From contig DAOUYN010000065.1 in NCBI GenBank assembly GCA_030666075.1, forward strand, positions 1-6,030: a stretch of DNA of 6,030 nt, given 5' to 3'. A program made the translations under genes and the position numbers. Below, one piece after another: positions 1 through 5,760 of this stretch; within the stretch, counting starts at the first letter, position 1; every line of letters begins with the position of its first letter. The notes under the pieces were generated by a model. The model worked only from the letters and a program-made list of their open reading frames with translations. It searched no databases and was not told where the DNA came from. This stretch comes from Actinomycetes bacterium (GTDB lineage: Bacteria > Actinomycetota > Aquicultoria > CAJVYJ01 > JAUVQD01).

Positions 1-410
1 TGGACGACGACTTCAATTCCGCCGAAGCTCTACCGGCGATATTTAGACTGGTCAAAGAAGTCAATACGCTTATCGAGGGGGCGCAGGAACTTCCGGTGGC
101 CGAAGCGCTCCACAAGGCAAAAGAAACTATTATCGAGCTGACGAGCGCCGTTGGTCTTAGCTTGAAATCCGAGGGTGACTGGCTCTCTATTGAAGCGCCT
201 CTTCGCGAGTTGGCAAGAAGCGTGATCGGCATGGCCCCCGGCGACATTAGCCGCGAGGCGATACTCAACGCCCTTCTCGAGCGCCGCGAGAGCGCTCGGC
301 GGGAGCGGGAGTGGGATATCTCCGATACCATCCGCGACCGGCTTCAGGAGATCGGCATCGAGATTGAGGACACTGCTGCCGGTCCCCGCTGGAAGCTCAT
401 CGCTCACTGA
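1..410 (+). CDS. cysS: Cysteinyl-tRNA synthetase, C-terminal part (5' truncated by window)
   Basis: Class I aminoacyl-tRNA synthetase that charges tRNA-Cys with cysteine in the cytoplasm. Only about the last 135 residues are present. The reading frame enters from the left edge (first full codon at position 3) and ends at TGA 408-410. The first residues, Asp-Asp-Asp-Phe-Asn-Ser, match the DDDFN motif that opens the helical DALR-type domain of CysRS. The end carries the family's typical tail: an Arg-rich helix, then Asp-(Ile)-Ser-Asp-x-Ile-Arg-Asp-x-Leu, then Gly-Ile-x-Ile-Glu-Asp-Thr and a Trp near the C-terminus. The catalytic HIGH and KMSKS regions and the zinc ligands lie outside the window. 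An internal GTG at 96 could open a shorter ORF, but the frame is open and homologous upstream of it, so it is not a start. The stop overlaps the rlmB start by one base (TGATG), suggesting translational coupling. Confidence 0.93.
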   Translation, partial: DDDFNSAEALPAIFRLVKEVNTLIEGAQELPVAEALHKAKETIIELTSAVGLSLKSEGDWLSIEAPLRELARSVIGMAPGDISREAILNALLERRESARREREWDISDTIRDRLQEIGIEIEDTAAGPRWKLIAH

Positions 411-1141
411 TGGAGTTGGTCTACGGGCGTCGGCCGGTGGCGGAGGTACTCGATGGTCCCCGGCGCATCCACAAGGTCTACGTAGCCGCCGGAAAAAGGA
501 TCGATGATCGCGTCCAATCCCTTCTGTCAGCCGCTCGCCAGCGCGATATCGTTATTATCGAGTCGACCCGGGACGAAATGGATGAGCGCTTCGGCGATGT
601 CGTCCATCAAGGGCTGGGAGCTGAGGTGTCACCGTACGTCTATGCCGAGCTCCCGGACGTCTTGGGCGGACCCGAAGACAGGACTGATAGGCTGATAGTC
701 GCCCTCGATCAAGTGACCGACCCTCAGAACCTCGGGGCGGTTATCCGCACGGCTGCCGCCGCAGGCGCCGACGGCATCGTGGTCGGGAAGAATCGCAGCG
801 CCGCCGTGACCCCGGCGGTCGTCAAAGCATCGGCCGGCTTGACGGAGAAGGCGAGAGTGGTCCAGACAAATCTTAGCGATGCCCTGATCCGGCTAAAAGA
901 CGCCGGCTTTTGGGTCGTGGGCGCGGACGGTTCGGGTACTGAGCGCCATTGGGACCTGGATCTAACCGGCAAGACGGTTGTCGTGCTGGGCAGCGAGGGT
1001 CAGGGGCTCTCGCGTCTAGTTCGCGAGCGGTGCGACTGGCTCGCCGCTTTACCGCTGGCGCCTGGCGTCGATTCCTTGAATGTCTCGGCCGCGGCCGCGG
1101 TTTTCCTCTATGAAGTGCTCAGGCAGCGGAGAAAGGCATGA
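410..1141 (+). CDS. rlmB: 23S rRNA (guanosine-2'-O-)-methyltransferase, RlmB/YacO-type SpoU (TrmH) family
   Basis: Uses S-adenosylmethionine to methylate a ribose 2'-OH, expected in 23S rRNA (G2251 in E. coli RlmB). The 243-residue protein has the two-domain family layout. Residues 3-80 form the L30e-like substrate-binding domain, opening with Val-Tyr-Gly-Arg-Arg-Pro-Val and including His66-Gln-Gly68. The SPOUT knot domain follows. Its three motifs are intact: motif 1 with Asp-Pro-Gln-Asn107-Leu-Gly and Arg113, motif 2 Gly-Ser-Glu196-Gly, and motif 3 with Ser-Leu-Asn224-Val-Ser. Length is normal for the family (about 245). The start ATG at 410 overlaps the cysS stop. Only a weak GGAAG lies 14 bases upstream, so coupling to cysS translation is likely. 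Its own stop overlaps the next start (ATGA). The family assignment is firm. The exact target nucleotide is inferred from homology and from the cysS-yacP context. Confidence 0.93.
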   Translation: MELVYGRRPVAEVLDGPRRIHKVYVAAGKRIDDRVQSLLSAARQRDIVIIESTRDEMDERFGDVVHQGLGAEVSPYVYAELPDVLGGPEDRTDRLIVALDQVTDPQNLGAVIRTAAAAGADGIVVGKNRSAAVTPAVVKASAGLTEKARVVQTNLSDALIRLKDAGFWVVGADGSGTERHWDLDLTGKTVVVLGSEGQGLSRLVRERCDWLAALPLAPGVDSLNVSAAAAVFLYEVLRQRRKA

Positions 1142-1647
1142 GCCCCCCGGGGCGCCCCCCGCTGCTCTTGATAGATGGTCATAACGTCGTGTTCGCGACC
1201 AAGAAGTACCGCCAGGCGTTAGAGAGCCAAGACATGCGAGGCGCTGTCAATGTCGTCGTCAATGACCTGGTCAATCTGGCGGCCAGTGGCGGACCGGAGA
1301 TCATCGCCGTATTTGACGGCCGGGAAGCGGGTTCTTCTGAAGTCGTCTCGCCCGGCCTGCGGGTCGTTTTTTCGCCCGGCAACCGTTCGGCCGATACAGT
1401 GATCGAGCGCCTGGTTTTCAAGATGGCCAACGAATGGGAGATAACGGTCTGTACGGCCGACTTCGCGCAGCAGAAAGTAGTGCTGCGCGATGGTGTAGGT
1501 CGGATGTTCCCCTCCGGCTTGATAGACTTAATGGATGACGTGAGCGAGGAATCCCAGCCGCAGCGCCAAGGGGATCGCCTGCTCAGAGTGGAAGATCAGC
1601 TACCTGACGACATCCGGGAGGCTCTAGACAAGATGAGAAACAAATGA
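1138..1647 (+). CDS. rae1: YacP/Rae1-family NYN (PIN-like) domain ribonuclease
   Basis: A 169-residue member of the NYN/PIN-like nuclease family. The characterised homologue, Bacillus subtilis Rae1 (YacP), is an endoribonuclease that enters the ribosomal A site and cuts mRNA in a translation-dependent way. The N-terminal strand ends in Leu-Ile-Asp13-Gly-His-Asn16, the family's (DGYN-like) first acidic motif. A second strand gives Ala-Val-Phe-Asp-Gly-Arg-Glu. Then come Ser-Ala-Asp86-x-x-Ile-Glu and Thr-Ala-Asp108 followed by Gln-Gln, which supply the remaining acidic metal-binding positions. The last 30 or so residues are charged and probably flexible. The start ATG 1138 sits in an ATGA overlap with rlmB and has a good GGAG at 1128-1131, 6 bases upstream. 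The rlmB-yacP neighbourhood supports the assignment. Ribosome-dependent activity here is inferred from the family. The symbol follows the B. subtilis homologue (synonym yacP). Confidence 0.85.
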   Translation: MSPPGRPPLLLIDGHNVVFATKKYRQALESQDMRGAVNVVVNDLVNLAASGGPEIIAVFDGREAGSSEVVSPGLRVVFSPGNRSADTVIERLVFKMANEWEITVCTADFAQQKVVLRDGVGRMFPSGLIDLMDDVSEESQPQRQGDRLLRVEDQLPDDIREALDKMRNK

Positions 1648-1658
1648 CCCCCCGACTC

Positions 1659-1675
1659 TGCTACAATCAGCCGCA
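1659..1675 (+). promoter_or_regulatory. Extended -10 promoter giving a probable leaderless gatB transcript
   Basis: TGCTACAAT at 1659-1667 is an extended -10 (TG, one base, then TACAAT, a 5/6 match to TATAAT). The seven bases 1668-1674 separate the hexamer from the gatB ATG, so initiation at the usual distance would fall at 1674 or on the A of the ATG (1675). No Shine-Dalgarno sequence lies between yacP and gatB, which fits leaderless translation. I see no good -35 element at 17 bases (AACAAA), but extended -10 promoters can do without one. Inference from pattern only. Confidence 0.5.
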
Positions 1676-3156
1676 TGACTGACGTGATGGAGCGCCTAAA
1701 AGCAGCCGGGTACGAGGCCGTGATCGGCCTGGAGATCCACGTCGAATTGAGCACGGCCAGCAAGATGTTCTGCGACTCAGCCGTCACTTTTGGAGAGCCC
1801 CCCAACACTCACGTGTGCCCGGTTTGCCTAGGCCTTCCCGGGACATTGCCCGTAGTCAACGAAACGGCTGTCGAGCATACGGCCAGGATCGGCCTGGCGG
1901 TCGATTGCGATATTGCCGGATTCACTCAGTTTCACCGGAAGAACTACTTCTATCCGGACATGCCCAAGAACTATCAAATATCCCAGTTCGACCTGCCGAT
2001 CTGTATTGATGGAGATGTCCTGGTCGAGCTCGAAGATTATGAACGGCACGTCGGGATCACCAGGGTCCATATGGAAGAAGACACGGGAAAACTGATACAT
2101 ATCGGCAAGGGCGGGCGCATCGCTCAAGCAGACTATTCGTTGGTCGATTTCAACCGCGCCGGGACGCCTTTAGCCGAGATCGTCACCGAGCCCGATATCC
2201 GGACACCGGAAGAAGCCCGCCTCTTCGCCCAGAAGCTGCGGAGTATCGTCTTGCACCTCGGAGTATCGGACTGCAATATGGAAGAAGGTTCGATGCGCGT
2301 CGACGGTAATTGCTCGATAAGGAAAGTCGGGGTCGCCGAGCTGGGCACGAAAACGGAAGTCAAGAACATGAATTCATTCCGGGGGCTGGCGCGGGCGCTC
2401 GAATATGAGCTTGGCCGCCATCTCGACCTGATAGAAGAGGGGGAGCGCGTTGTCCAGGAGACCCGGCACTGGGACGCCAACAAGAATCTGACTACCTCGC
2501 TTAGGTCGAAGGAAGAGGCGCATGATTACCGATATTTCGCCGATCCCGATCTGGTTCCGTTGGAATTGGGGAGCGACTGGATCGATGCGATCCGACGCGA
2601 CTTGCCTGAACTTCCCGATGAGCGGGAAGCTCGCCTGATGCAGAAGTTCGGGATACCGGCGTATGACGCCCGATTCATGACGCAATCCAAGGCTCACGGC
2701 GACTACTTCGAGGCGGTGATGGCGTCTTTTGGGGACGGCAAGACTGCCAGCAACTGGATGATGGGCGAGCTGGCCGCCGCTCTTAACGCGGTGTCGCTCG
2801 ATATTGAAAACTCACCTGTCGAGCCGCAGGGCTTGGCGCGTATGTTGACCCTGGTGAAAGACGGGACGATCAGCGGCAAAATGGCGAAAGCGGTCTTTGA
2901 GGAGATGTTCAAGACCGGCCAGTCCGCTGATAAGATAGTTGAAGCCAAGGGGATGAAACAGATATCCGATCCGAACGCGATCGCGGTGCTTGTTGATGAG
3001 GTCATGGCCGCCAATGCGCCGGCGGTCAGCGAATATCGTGAGGGGAAGAAACAAGCCTTTGGGTTCCTGGTCGGCCAATGTATGGCCGCCTCTCGCGGCC
3101 AAGCCAATCCCGGCCTGGTCAACAAGGTCTTGCGCGAGAAACTAGACGCTTCCTAG
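1675..3156 (+). CDS. gatB: Asp-tRNA(Asn)/Glu-tRNA(Gln) amidotransferase subunit B
   Basis: GatB is the tRNA-binding and kinase subunit of GatCAB, which converts Glu-tRNA(Gln) and/or Asp-tRNA(Asn) into the cognate amidated forms using ammonia from GatA. At 493 residues it has normal full length. Order of motifs: Val-Ile-Gly-Leu-Glu-Ile-His-Val-Glu near residues 16-24; a Cys33, His46, Cys48, Cys51 cluster in Pro-Val-Cys-Leu-Gly-Leu-Pro-Gly; Tyr-Pro-Asp-Met-Pro-Lys-Asn-Tyr-Gln; His132-Met-Glu-Glu-Asp-Thr-Gly; Met202-Glu-Glu-Gly-Ser-Met-Arg; Gly224-Thr-Lys-Thr-Glu-Val-Lys-Asn-Met-Asn; and a YqeY-like C-terminal domain from about residue 345. ATG 1675 is preferred because it sits directly behind the -10 element; ATG 1687 is an alternative that would lose only four residues. 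gatC and gatA are not adjacent, although gatCAB often forms one operon. The stop TAG is followed by a non-coding gap. Confidence 0.96.
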   Translation: MTDVMERLKAAGYEAVIGLEIHVELSTASKMFCDSAVTFGEPPNTHVCPVCLGLPGTLPVVNETAVEHTARIGLAVDCDIAGFTQFHRKNYFYPDMPKNYQISQFDLPICIDGDVLVELEDYERHVGITRVHMEEDTGKLIHIGKGGRIAQADYSLVDFNRAGTPLAEIVTEPDIRTPEEARLFAQKLRSIVLHLGVSDCNMEEGSMRVDGNCSIRKVGVAELGTKTEVKNMNSFRGLARALEYELGRHLDLIEEGERVVQETRHWDANKNLTTSLRSKEEAHDYRYFADPDLVPLELGSDWIDAIRRDLPELPDEREARLMQKFGIPAYDARFMTQSKAHGDYFEAVMASFGDGKTASNWMMGELAAALNAVSLDIENSPVEPQGLARMLTLVKDGTISGKMAKAVFEEMFKTGQSADKIVEAKGMKQISDPNAIAVLVDEVMAANAPAVSEYREGKKQAFGFLVGQCMAASRGQANPGLVNKVLREKLDAS

Positions 3157-3162
3157 GACCTG

Positions 3163-3190
3163 CCTACCTTGCCCGGCCTGGGCGGTTAGG
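3163..3190 (+). repeat. Inverted repeat / hairpin downstream of gatB, overlapping the next promoter
   Basis: CCTA 3163-3166 pairs with TAGG 3187-3190, CC 3167-3168 with GG 3184-3185, and GCCC 3171-3174 with GGGC 3180-3183. The loop is GGCCT, with bulges at T3186 and at T3169-T3170. It lies just after the gatB stop, where a terminator would be, but no T-run follows, so it is not a canonical intrinsic terminator. It covers the -35 and most of the spacer of the promoter at 3169-3197, so it could instead be an operator-like palindrome or simply a weak 3'-end hairpin. Confidence 0.4.
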
Positions 3191-3197
3191 GTAAAAT
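3169..3197 (+). promoter_or_regulatory. Sigma70-type promoter of the homocitrate synthase/dehydratase operon
   Basis: TTGCCC (3169-3174, 4/6 match to TTGACA) and TAAAAT (3192-3197, 5/6 match to TATAAT) are separated by exactly 17 bases. Transcription would start near G3204. This is the only gap in the window large enough for a new transcription unit, and the functional theme changes here from translation to metabolism, both of which support a promoter. Predicted by eye; not proven. Confidence 0.6.
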
Positions 3198-3203
3198 CAT
3201 CTT

Positions 3204-3317
3204 GGTTCATTCCCGCTAGAGCATCGGCTGAAAGTGATTTGGCCTGGTCTTGGGTCAAGCGTAGCCCCCAGATGCCTCGCGTTTTTTTGCAGACCACCCA
3301 CCATTCGAAAGGGAACT
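3204..3317 (+). promoter_or_regulatory. Leader with hairpin plus T7, possible transcription attenuator
   Basis: This is the untranslated leader of about 114 bases between the predicted transcription start and the synthase ATG. Segments on either side of 3226-3270 can pair: CGC 3214-3216 with GCG 3279-3281, GA 3219-3220 with TC 3277-3278, GCATC 3221-3225 with GATGC 3271-3275, and inside that GGCT 3226-3229 with AGCC 3263-3266. The outer stem is followed immediately by T7 (3282-3288), as in an intrinsic terminator, though bulges and a long loop make it imperfect. A competing hairpin (TCT-T-GGG 3248-3254 with CCC-AGA 3267-3272) would break the 3' arm. I see no leader peptide rich in Leu or Lys codons and no T-box signature, so any sensing mechanism is unknown. 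Low confidence. Confidence 0.3.
3308..3314 (+). promoter_or_regulatory. Ribosome binding site fixing the synthase start at ATG 3318
   Basis: AAAGGGA lies 3 bases before ATG 3318. Its AAGG core (3309-3312) matches the anti-Shine-Dalgarno with workable spacing. The frame is also open upstream to a GTG at 3234, but that start has no ribosome binding site, and the 28 extra residues (Trp/Pro/Cys/Arg-rich) do not resemble any part of this enzyme family. ATG 3318 is therefore the better start. Confidence 0.7.
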
Positions 3318-4511
3318 ATGACCGATCAAGAACTACTTGATTTTCATATCGAGCCCGACGATCCTGACGCTAAACCCGTCAAGATAGACGATACTACCCT
3401 GCGCGACGGCGAGCAGACTGCCGGCGTCGTTTTTGCCAACGAGGAGAAGCTGCACATCGCGAAGCTCCTCGATCAACTAGGCGTCGAGCAGATCGAAGCC
3501 GGTATCGCGGCCATGGGCGGCGATGAACTGAAGACGCTCAAGAAGATCGTCAAGCTCGACTTGAGGACCAGCGTCCTTGGCTGGAACCGCGCAGTCATCG
3601 ACGATATCAAGAAGTCTATCGATTGTGGCGTCGATGCCGTGGCTATCTCGATCGCGGTGTCGGACATCCACATCCAAACCAAGCTGCGCAAAGACCGCCA
3701 GTGGGTCCTCGACCGCATTAAGACATCGGTCGACTATGCCAAGAGCCGAGACGTGTATGTTTCGGTCAACGCAGAGGATGGGTCGCGCGCCGATCTCGAC
3801 TTTCTAGTCGAATTCGGGTTGAACGCCAAGGAAGTCGGAGCCGATAGGCTGCGTTTTTGCGATACGATCGGCGTACTCGATCCGTTCAAGACTTATCATG
3901 TCATTCAGCACTTAGTAAAAGAGTGTCAGGGACTCGAGATCGAGATGCACACCCATAATGATTTTGGAATGGCCACAGCGAATGCCATGGCCGGCATCAA
4001 GGCCGGGGCCACGTGGGTCAACGCCACTGTTAACGGGCTTGGCGAGCGGGCCGGTAATGCGGCGCTCGAGGAAATAATCATGGCGCTCAAATATATCGGG
4101 GATGTAGACCTTGGCTATCAGACAAAGATGCTGCGGGAACTCTCAGAGTATGTCGCTCAAGCCTCGGGTAGGCAGATCCCGGTATGGAAGGCGATCGTCG
4201 GCACGAACGTCTTTGCTCACGAGTCCGGTATTCACGCCGATGGGGTCCTCAAAAACCCCAAGACGTACGAAGCTTTCTCTCCTGAAGAGGTCGGCCTCCA
4301 GCGGCAGTTGGTTTTAGGTAAGCATTCCGGAAGCGCTTCCATCCTTGCCAAGTACAGCGAATACGGCATCGATCTGTCCCAAGAAGAGGCCCAAGAGGTC
4401 CTCGTGGAGGTGCGGCGGATGGCCGTGCGGCTTAAGCGGACGCTTTTTGACAAAGAACTCGTTTATATTTACAACGATTACCGGGCGAAAGCCGAGGAAA
4501 AAGAAGCCTGA
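3318..4511 (+). CDS. Homocitrate synthase-like enzyme (NifV/AksA type, isopropylmalate synthase superfamily)
   Basis: Condenses acetyl-CoA with a 2-oxoacid in a TIM-barrel (HMGL-like) active site using a divalent metal; 2-oxoglutarate giving homocitrate is the expected reaction. With the start at ATG 3318 the protein has 397 residues. Asp-Asp-Thr-Thr-Leu-Arg29-Asp30-Gly-Glu-Gln-Thr-Ala-Gly is the NifV-like form of the opening motif (LeuA usually has Ser-Pro-Gly here). His211-Thr-His213-Asn-Asp215 gives the metal ligands together with Asp30. Asn239-Gly-Leu-Gly-Glu-Arg-Ala-Gly-Asn follows, then His301-Glu-Ser-Gly-Ile-His306 and Leu-Gly-Lys-His336-Ser-Gly in the C-terminal subdomain. The protein ends near residue 397, so the LeuA regulatory domain of about 120 residues that binds leucine is absent. 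Its stop overlaps the next start (TGATG). Alternatives are citramalate or isopropylmalate synthase. NifV-like family membership is firm; the substrate is inferred. Confidence 0.85.
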   Translation: MTDQELLDFHIEPDDPDAKPVKIDDTTLRDGEQTAGVVFANEEKLHIAKLLDQLGVEQIEAGIAAMGGDELKTLKKIVKLDLRTSVLGWNRAVIDDIKKSIDCGVDAVAISIAVSDIHIQTKLRKDRQWVLDRIKTSVDYAKSRDVYVSVNAEDGSRADLDFLVEFGLNAKEVGADRLRFCDTIGVLDPFKTYHVIQHLVKECQGLEIEMHTHNDFGMATANAMAGIKAGATWVNATVNGLGERAGNAALEEIIMALKYIGDVDLGYQTKMLRELSEYVAQASGRQIPVWKAIVGTNVFAHESGIHADGVLKNPKTYEAFSPEEVGLQRQLVLGKHSGSASILAKYSEYGIDLSQEEAQEVLVEVRRMAVRLKRTLFDKELVYIYNDYRAKAEEKEA

Positions 4512-5755
4512 TGGGCCTGACGCTCAGCGAAAAGATACTGACAAAAAAGAATAAAGGAGCCCGGGCCGGCGAGATAGTCATTGTTGAAGTCGACGTTGCC
4601 GCCGCCCAGGACGGTACCGGACCATTATCGATAGAGCAGATAGAAGAACTTGGCGGGAAAGTGGCGAATCCCGCAAAAACGATCTTTTTCATCGATCACG
4701 CAGCGCCGAGTCCCCGCAGTGAGCTTTCCAATGCCCACCAGACGATTCGCGCGTTCGCAGCCGCGTCCGGGGCCCAACTTTCAGACATCAATGAGGGCAT
4801 CATCCATCAGCGGTTGGTCGAAAGCTTTGTCAGCCCGGGCGATGTTGTTGTCGGAGCCGACTCACATACGTGTATGTCGGGCGGCTTGGGCGCATTCGCT
4901 ACCGGTATGGGCTCGACCGATATTGCCATAGCTATGGTCTCCGGGAAGACATGGATGAAGATACCCGAGACCTTTCGCATAGTGGTCGGGGGAGAGTTCC
5001 AGCAAGGCGTCGGGGCTAAGGATCTGATCCTGTATCTGATCGGCAAGATCGGCGCCGACGGCGCCACTTACAAGGCGCTCGAATTCGGCGGGGAAGCTGT
5101 CCTGAACATGGACCTTCCCGACCGCCTCACGATCGCCAATATGGCTGTTGAGGCCGGGGCCAAGGCCGGACTTTTTCCATCCGACGACAAAACGCGGCGC
5201 TTTCTCGCCTCCTTGGGGCGGGAGGGTGACTGGCAAGAGTTGCGGCCTGATCCGGACGCAGAGTACGAGCGCGTCTACGAGATAGACCTGTCGGCCCTCG
5301 AGCCGATGGTGGCCGCGCCTCACACCGTCGATAACACGAAGACAGCCGCAGAAGCCGCCGGGGTCGAGCTCGACCAAGTCTTCATCGGCAGCTGTACCAA
5401 CGGGCGGATCGAGGACCTGCGGGTAGCGGCCAAGATCTTACGGGGCCGTGAGAAGCATTCGGGGGTCCGCCTCATCGTCACACCCGCATCGCGGCAGGTC
5501 TATATACAGGCAGTCAAAGAGGGTCTGCTTGAAGACCTGGTCGAAGCGGGAGCGATGATCACCGGTCCGGGCTGCGGAGTCTGTGTCGGTGTCCATGGCG
5601 GCATTCTGGGCGACGGAGAAGTCTGCCTGGGAACCTCCAATCGCAATTTTCAGGGCCGCATGGGCAATCCGAAAGCAGAAGTCTATCTTGGCTCTCCGGC
5701 AACGGCCGCCGCCAGCGCTTTGGCGGGGAAGATCGTCGACCCGAGGGAGATTTGA
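4511..5755 (+). CDS. leuC: Homoaconitase / 3-isopropylmalate dehydratase large subunit (HacA/LeuC family)
   Basis: Aconitase-superfamily [4Fe-4S] hydro-lyase, large subunit; with the small subunit it isomerises a tertiary hydroxy acid through an unsaturated intermediate. At 414 residues it matches the shorter archaeal-type HacA/LeuC2 group rather than the E. coli-type LeuC (about 466). Visible signatures: Gly-Met/Leu-Thr-Leu-Ser-Glu-Lys at the N-terminus; Asp-His-Ala-Ala-Pro-Ser-Pro-Arg; Gly115-Ala-Asp-Ser-His119-Thr; Gly-Ala-Phe-Ala-Thr-Gly-Met-Gly-Ser-Thr-Asp; and cluster ligands Cys295 (Gly-Ser-Cys-Thr-Asn-Gly-Arg), Cys355 and Cys358 (Gly-Cys-Gly-Val-Cys-Val-Gly). The tail has Asn-Arg-Asn-Phe-Gln-Gly-Arg-Met-Gly and ends in Asp-Pro-Arg-Glu-Ile. 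Translation is probably coupled to the upstream synthase (one-base overlap, weak GAGG at 4494-4497). The symbol is a family-level label: the synthase next door suggests homocitrate/homoisocitrate, but isopropylmalate or citrate are not excluded. Confidence 0.88.
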   Translation: MGLTLSEKILTKKNKGARAGEIVIVEVDVAAAQDGTGPLSIEQIEELGGKVANPAKTIFFIDHAAPSPRSELSNAHQTIRAFAAASGAQLSDINEGIIHQRLVESFVSPGDVVVGADSHTCMSGGLGAFATGMGSTDIAIAMVSGKTWMKIPETFRIVVGGEFQQGVGAKDLILYLIGKIGADGATYKALEFGGEAVLNMDLPDRLTIANMAVEAGAKAGLFPSDDKTRRFLASLGREGDWQELRPDPDAEYERVYEIDLSALEPMVAAPHTVDNTKTAAEAAGVELDQVFIGSCTNGRIEDLRVAAKILRGREKHSGVRLIVTPASRQVYIQAVKEGLLEDLVEAGAMITGPGCGVCVGVHGGILGDGEVCLGTSNRNFQGRMGNPKAEVYLGSPATAAASALAGKIVDPREI

Positions 5756-5760
5756 GCGCG

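Noticed and set aside
96..410. GTG at 96 as the start of an independent 104-residue gene
   Set aside because: The upstream in-frame residues contain the CysRS DDDFN motif, so the frame is the truncated cysS, not a separate gene.
2703..3125. Long open frames on the minus strand inside gatB (also inside the large-subunit gene)
   Set aside because: They lie opposite well-conserved coding sequence, have no recognisable domains or start signals, and are expected shadows in GC-rich DNA.
3210..3315. Pairing of TTCCC (3210-3214) with GGGAA (3311-3315), which would mask the ribosome binding site
   Set aside because: Only five base pairs across about 100 bases; matches this short are expected by chance in such a leader.
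3234..3317. GTG-initiated 28-residue N-terminal extension of the synthase
   Set aside because: No ribosome binding site upstream of GTG 3234. The residues do not resemble this family, and AAAGGGA precedes ATG 3318. The stretch also carries the T7 and hairpin of the leader.
3204..3317. T-box riboswitch in the operon leader
   Set aside because: The leader is short and I find no T-box sequence (UGGNACCGCG-like) nor a recognisable Stem I.
3272..3340. 22-codon ORF (ATG 3272 to TGA 3340) overlapping the synthase start, considered as a leader peptide
   Set aside because: No Shine-Dalgarno sequence, no run of Leu, Lys or other diagnostic codons, and it ends inside the synthase gene rather than before a terminator.
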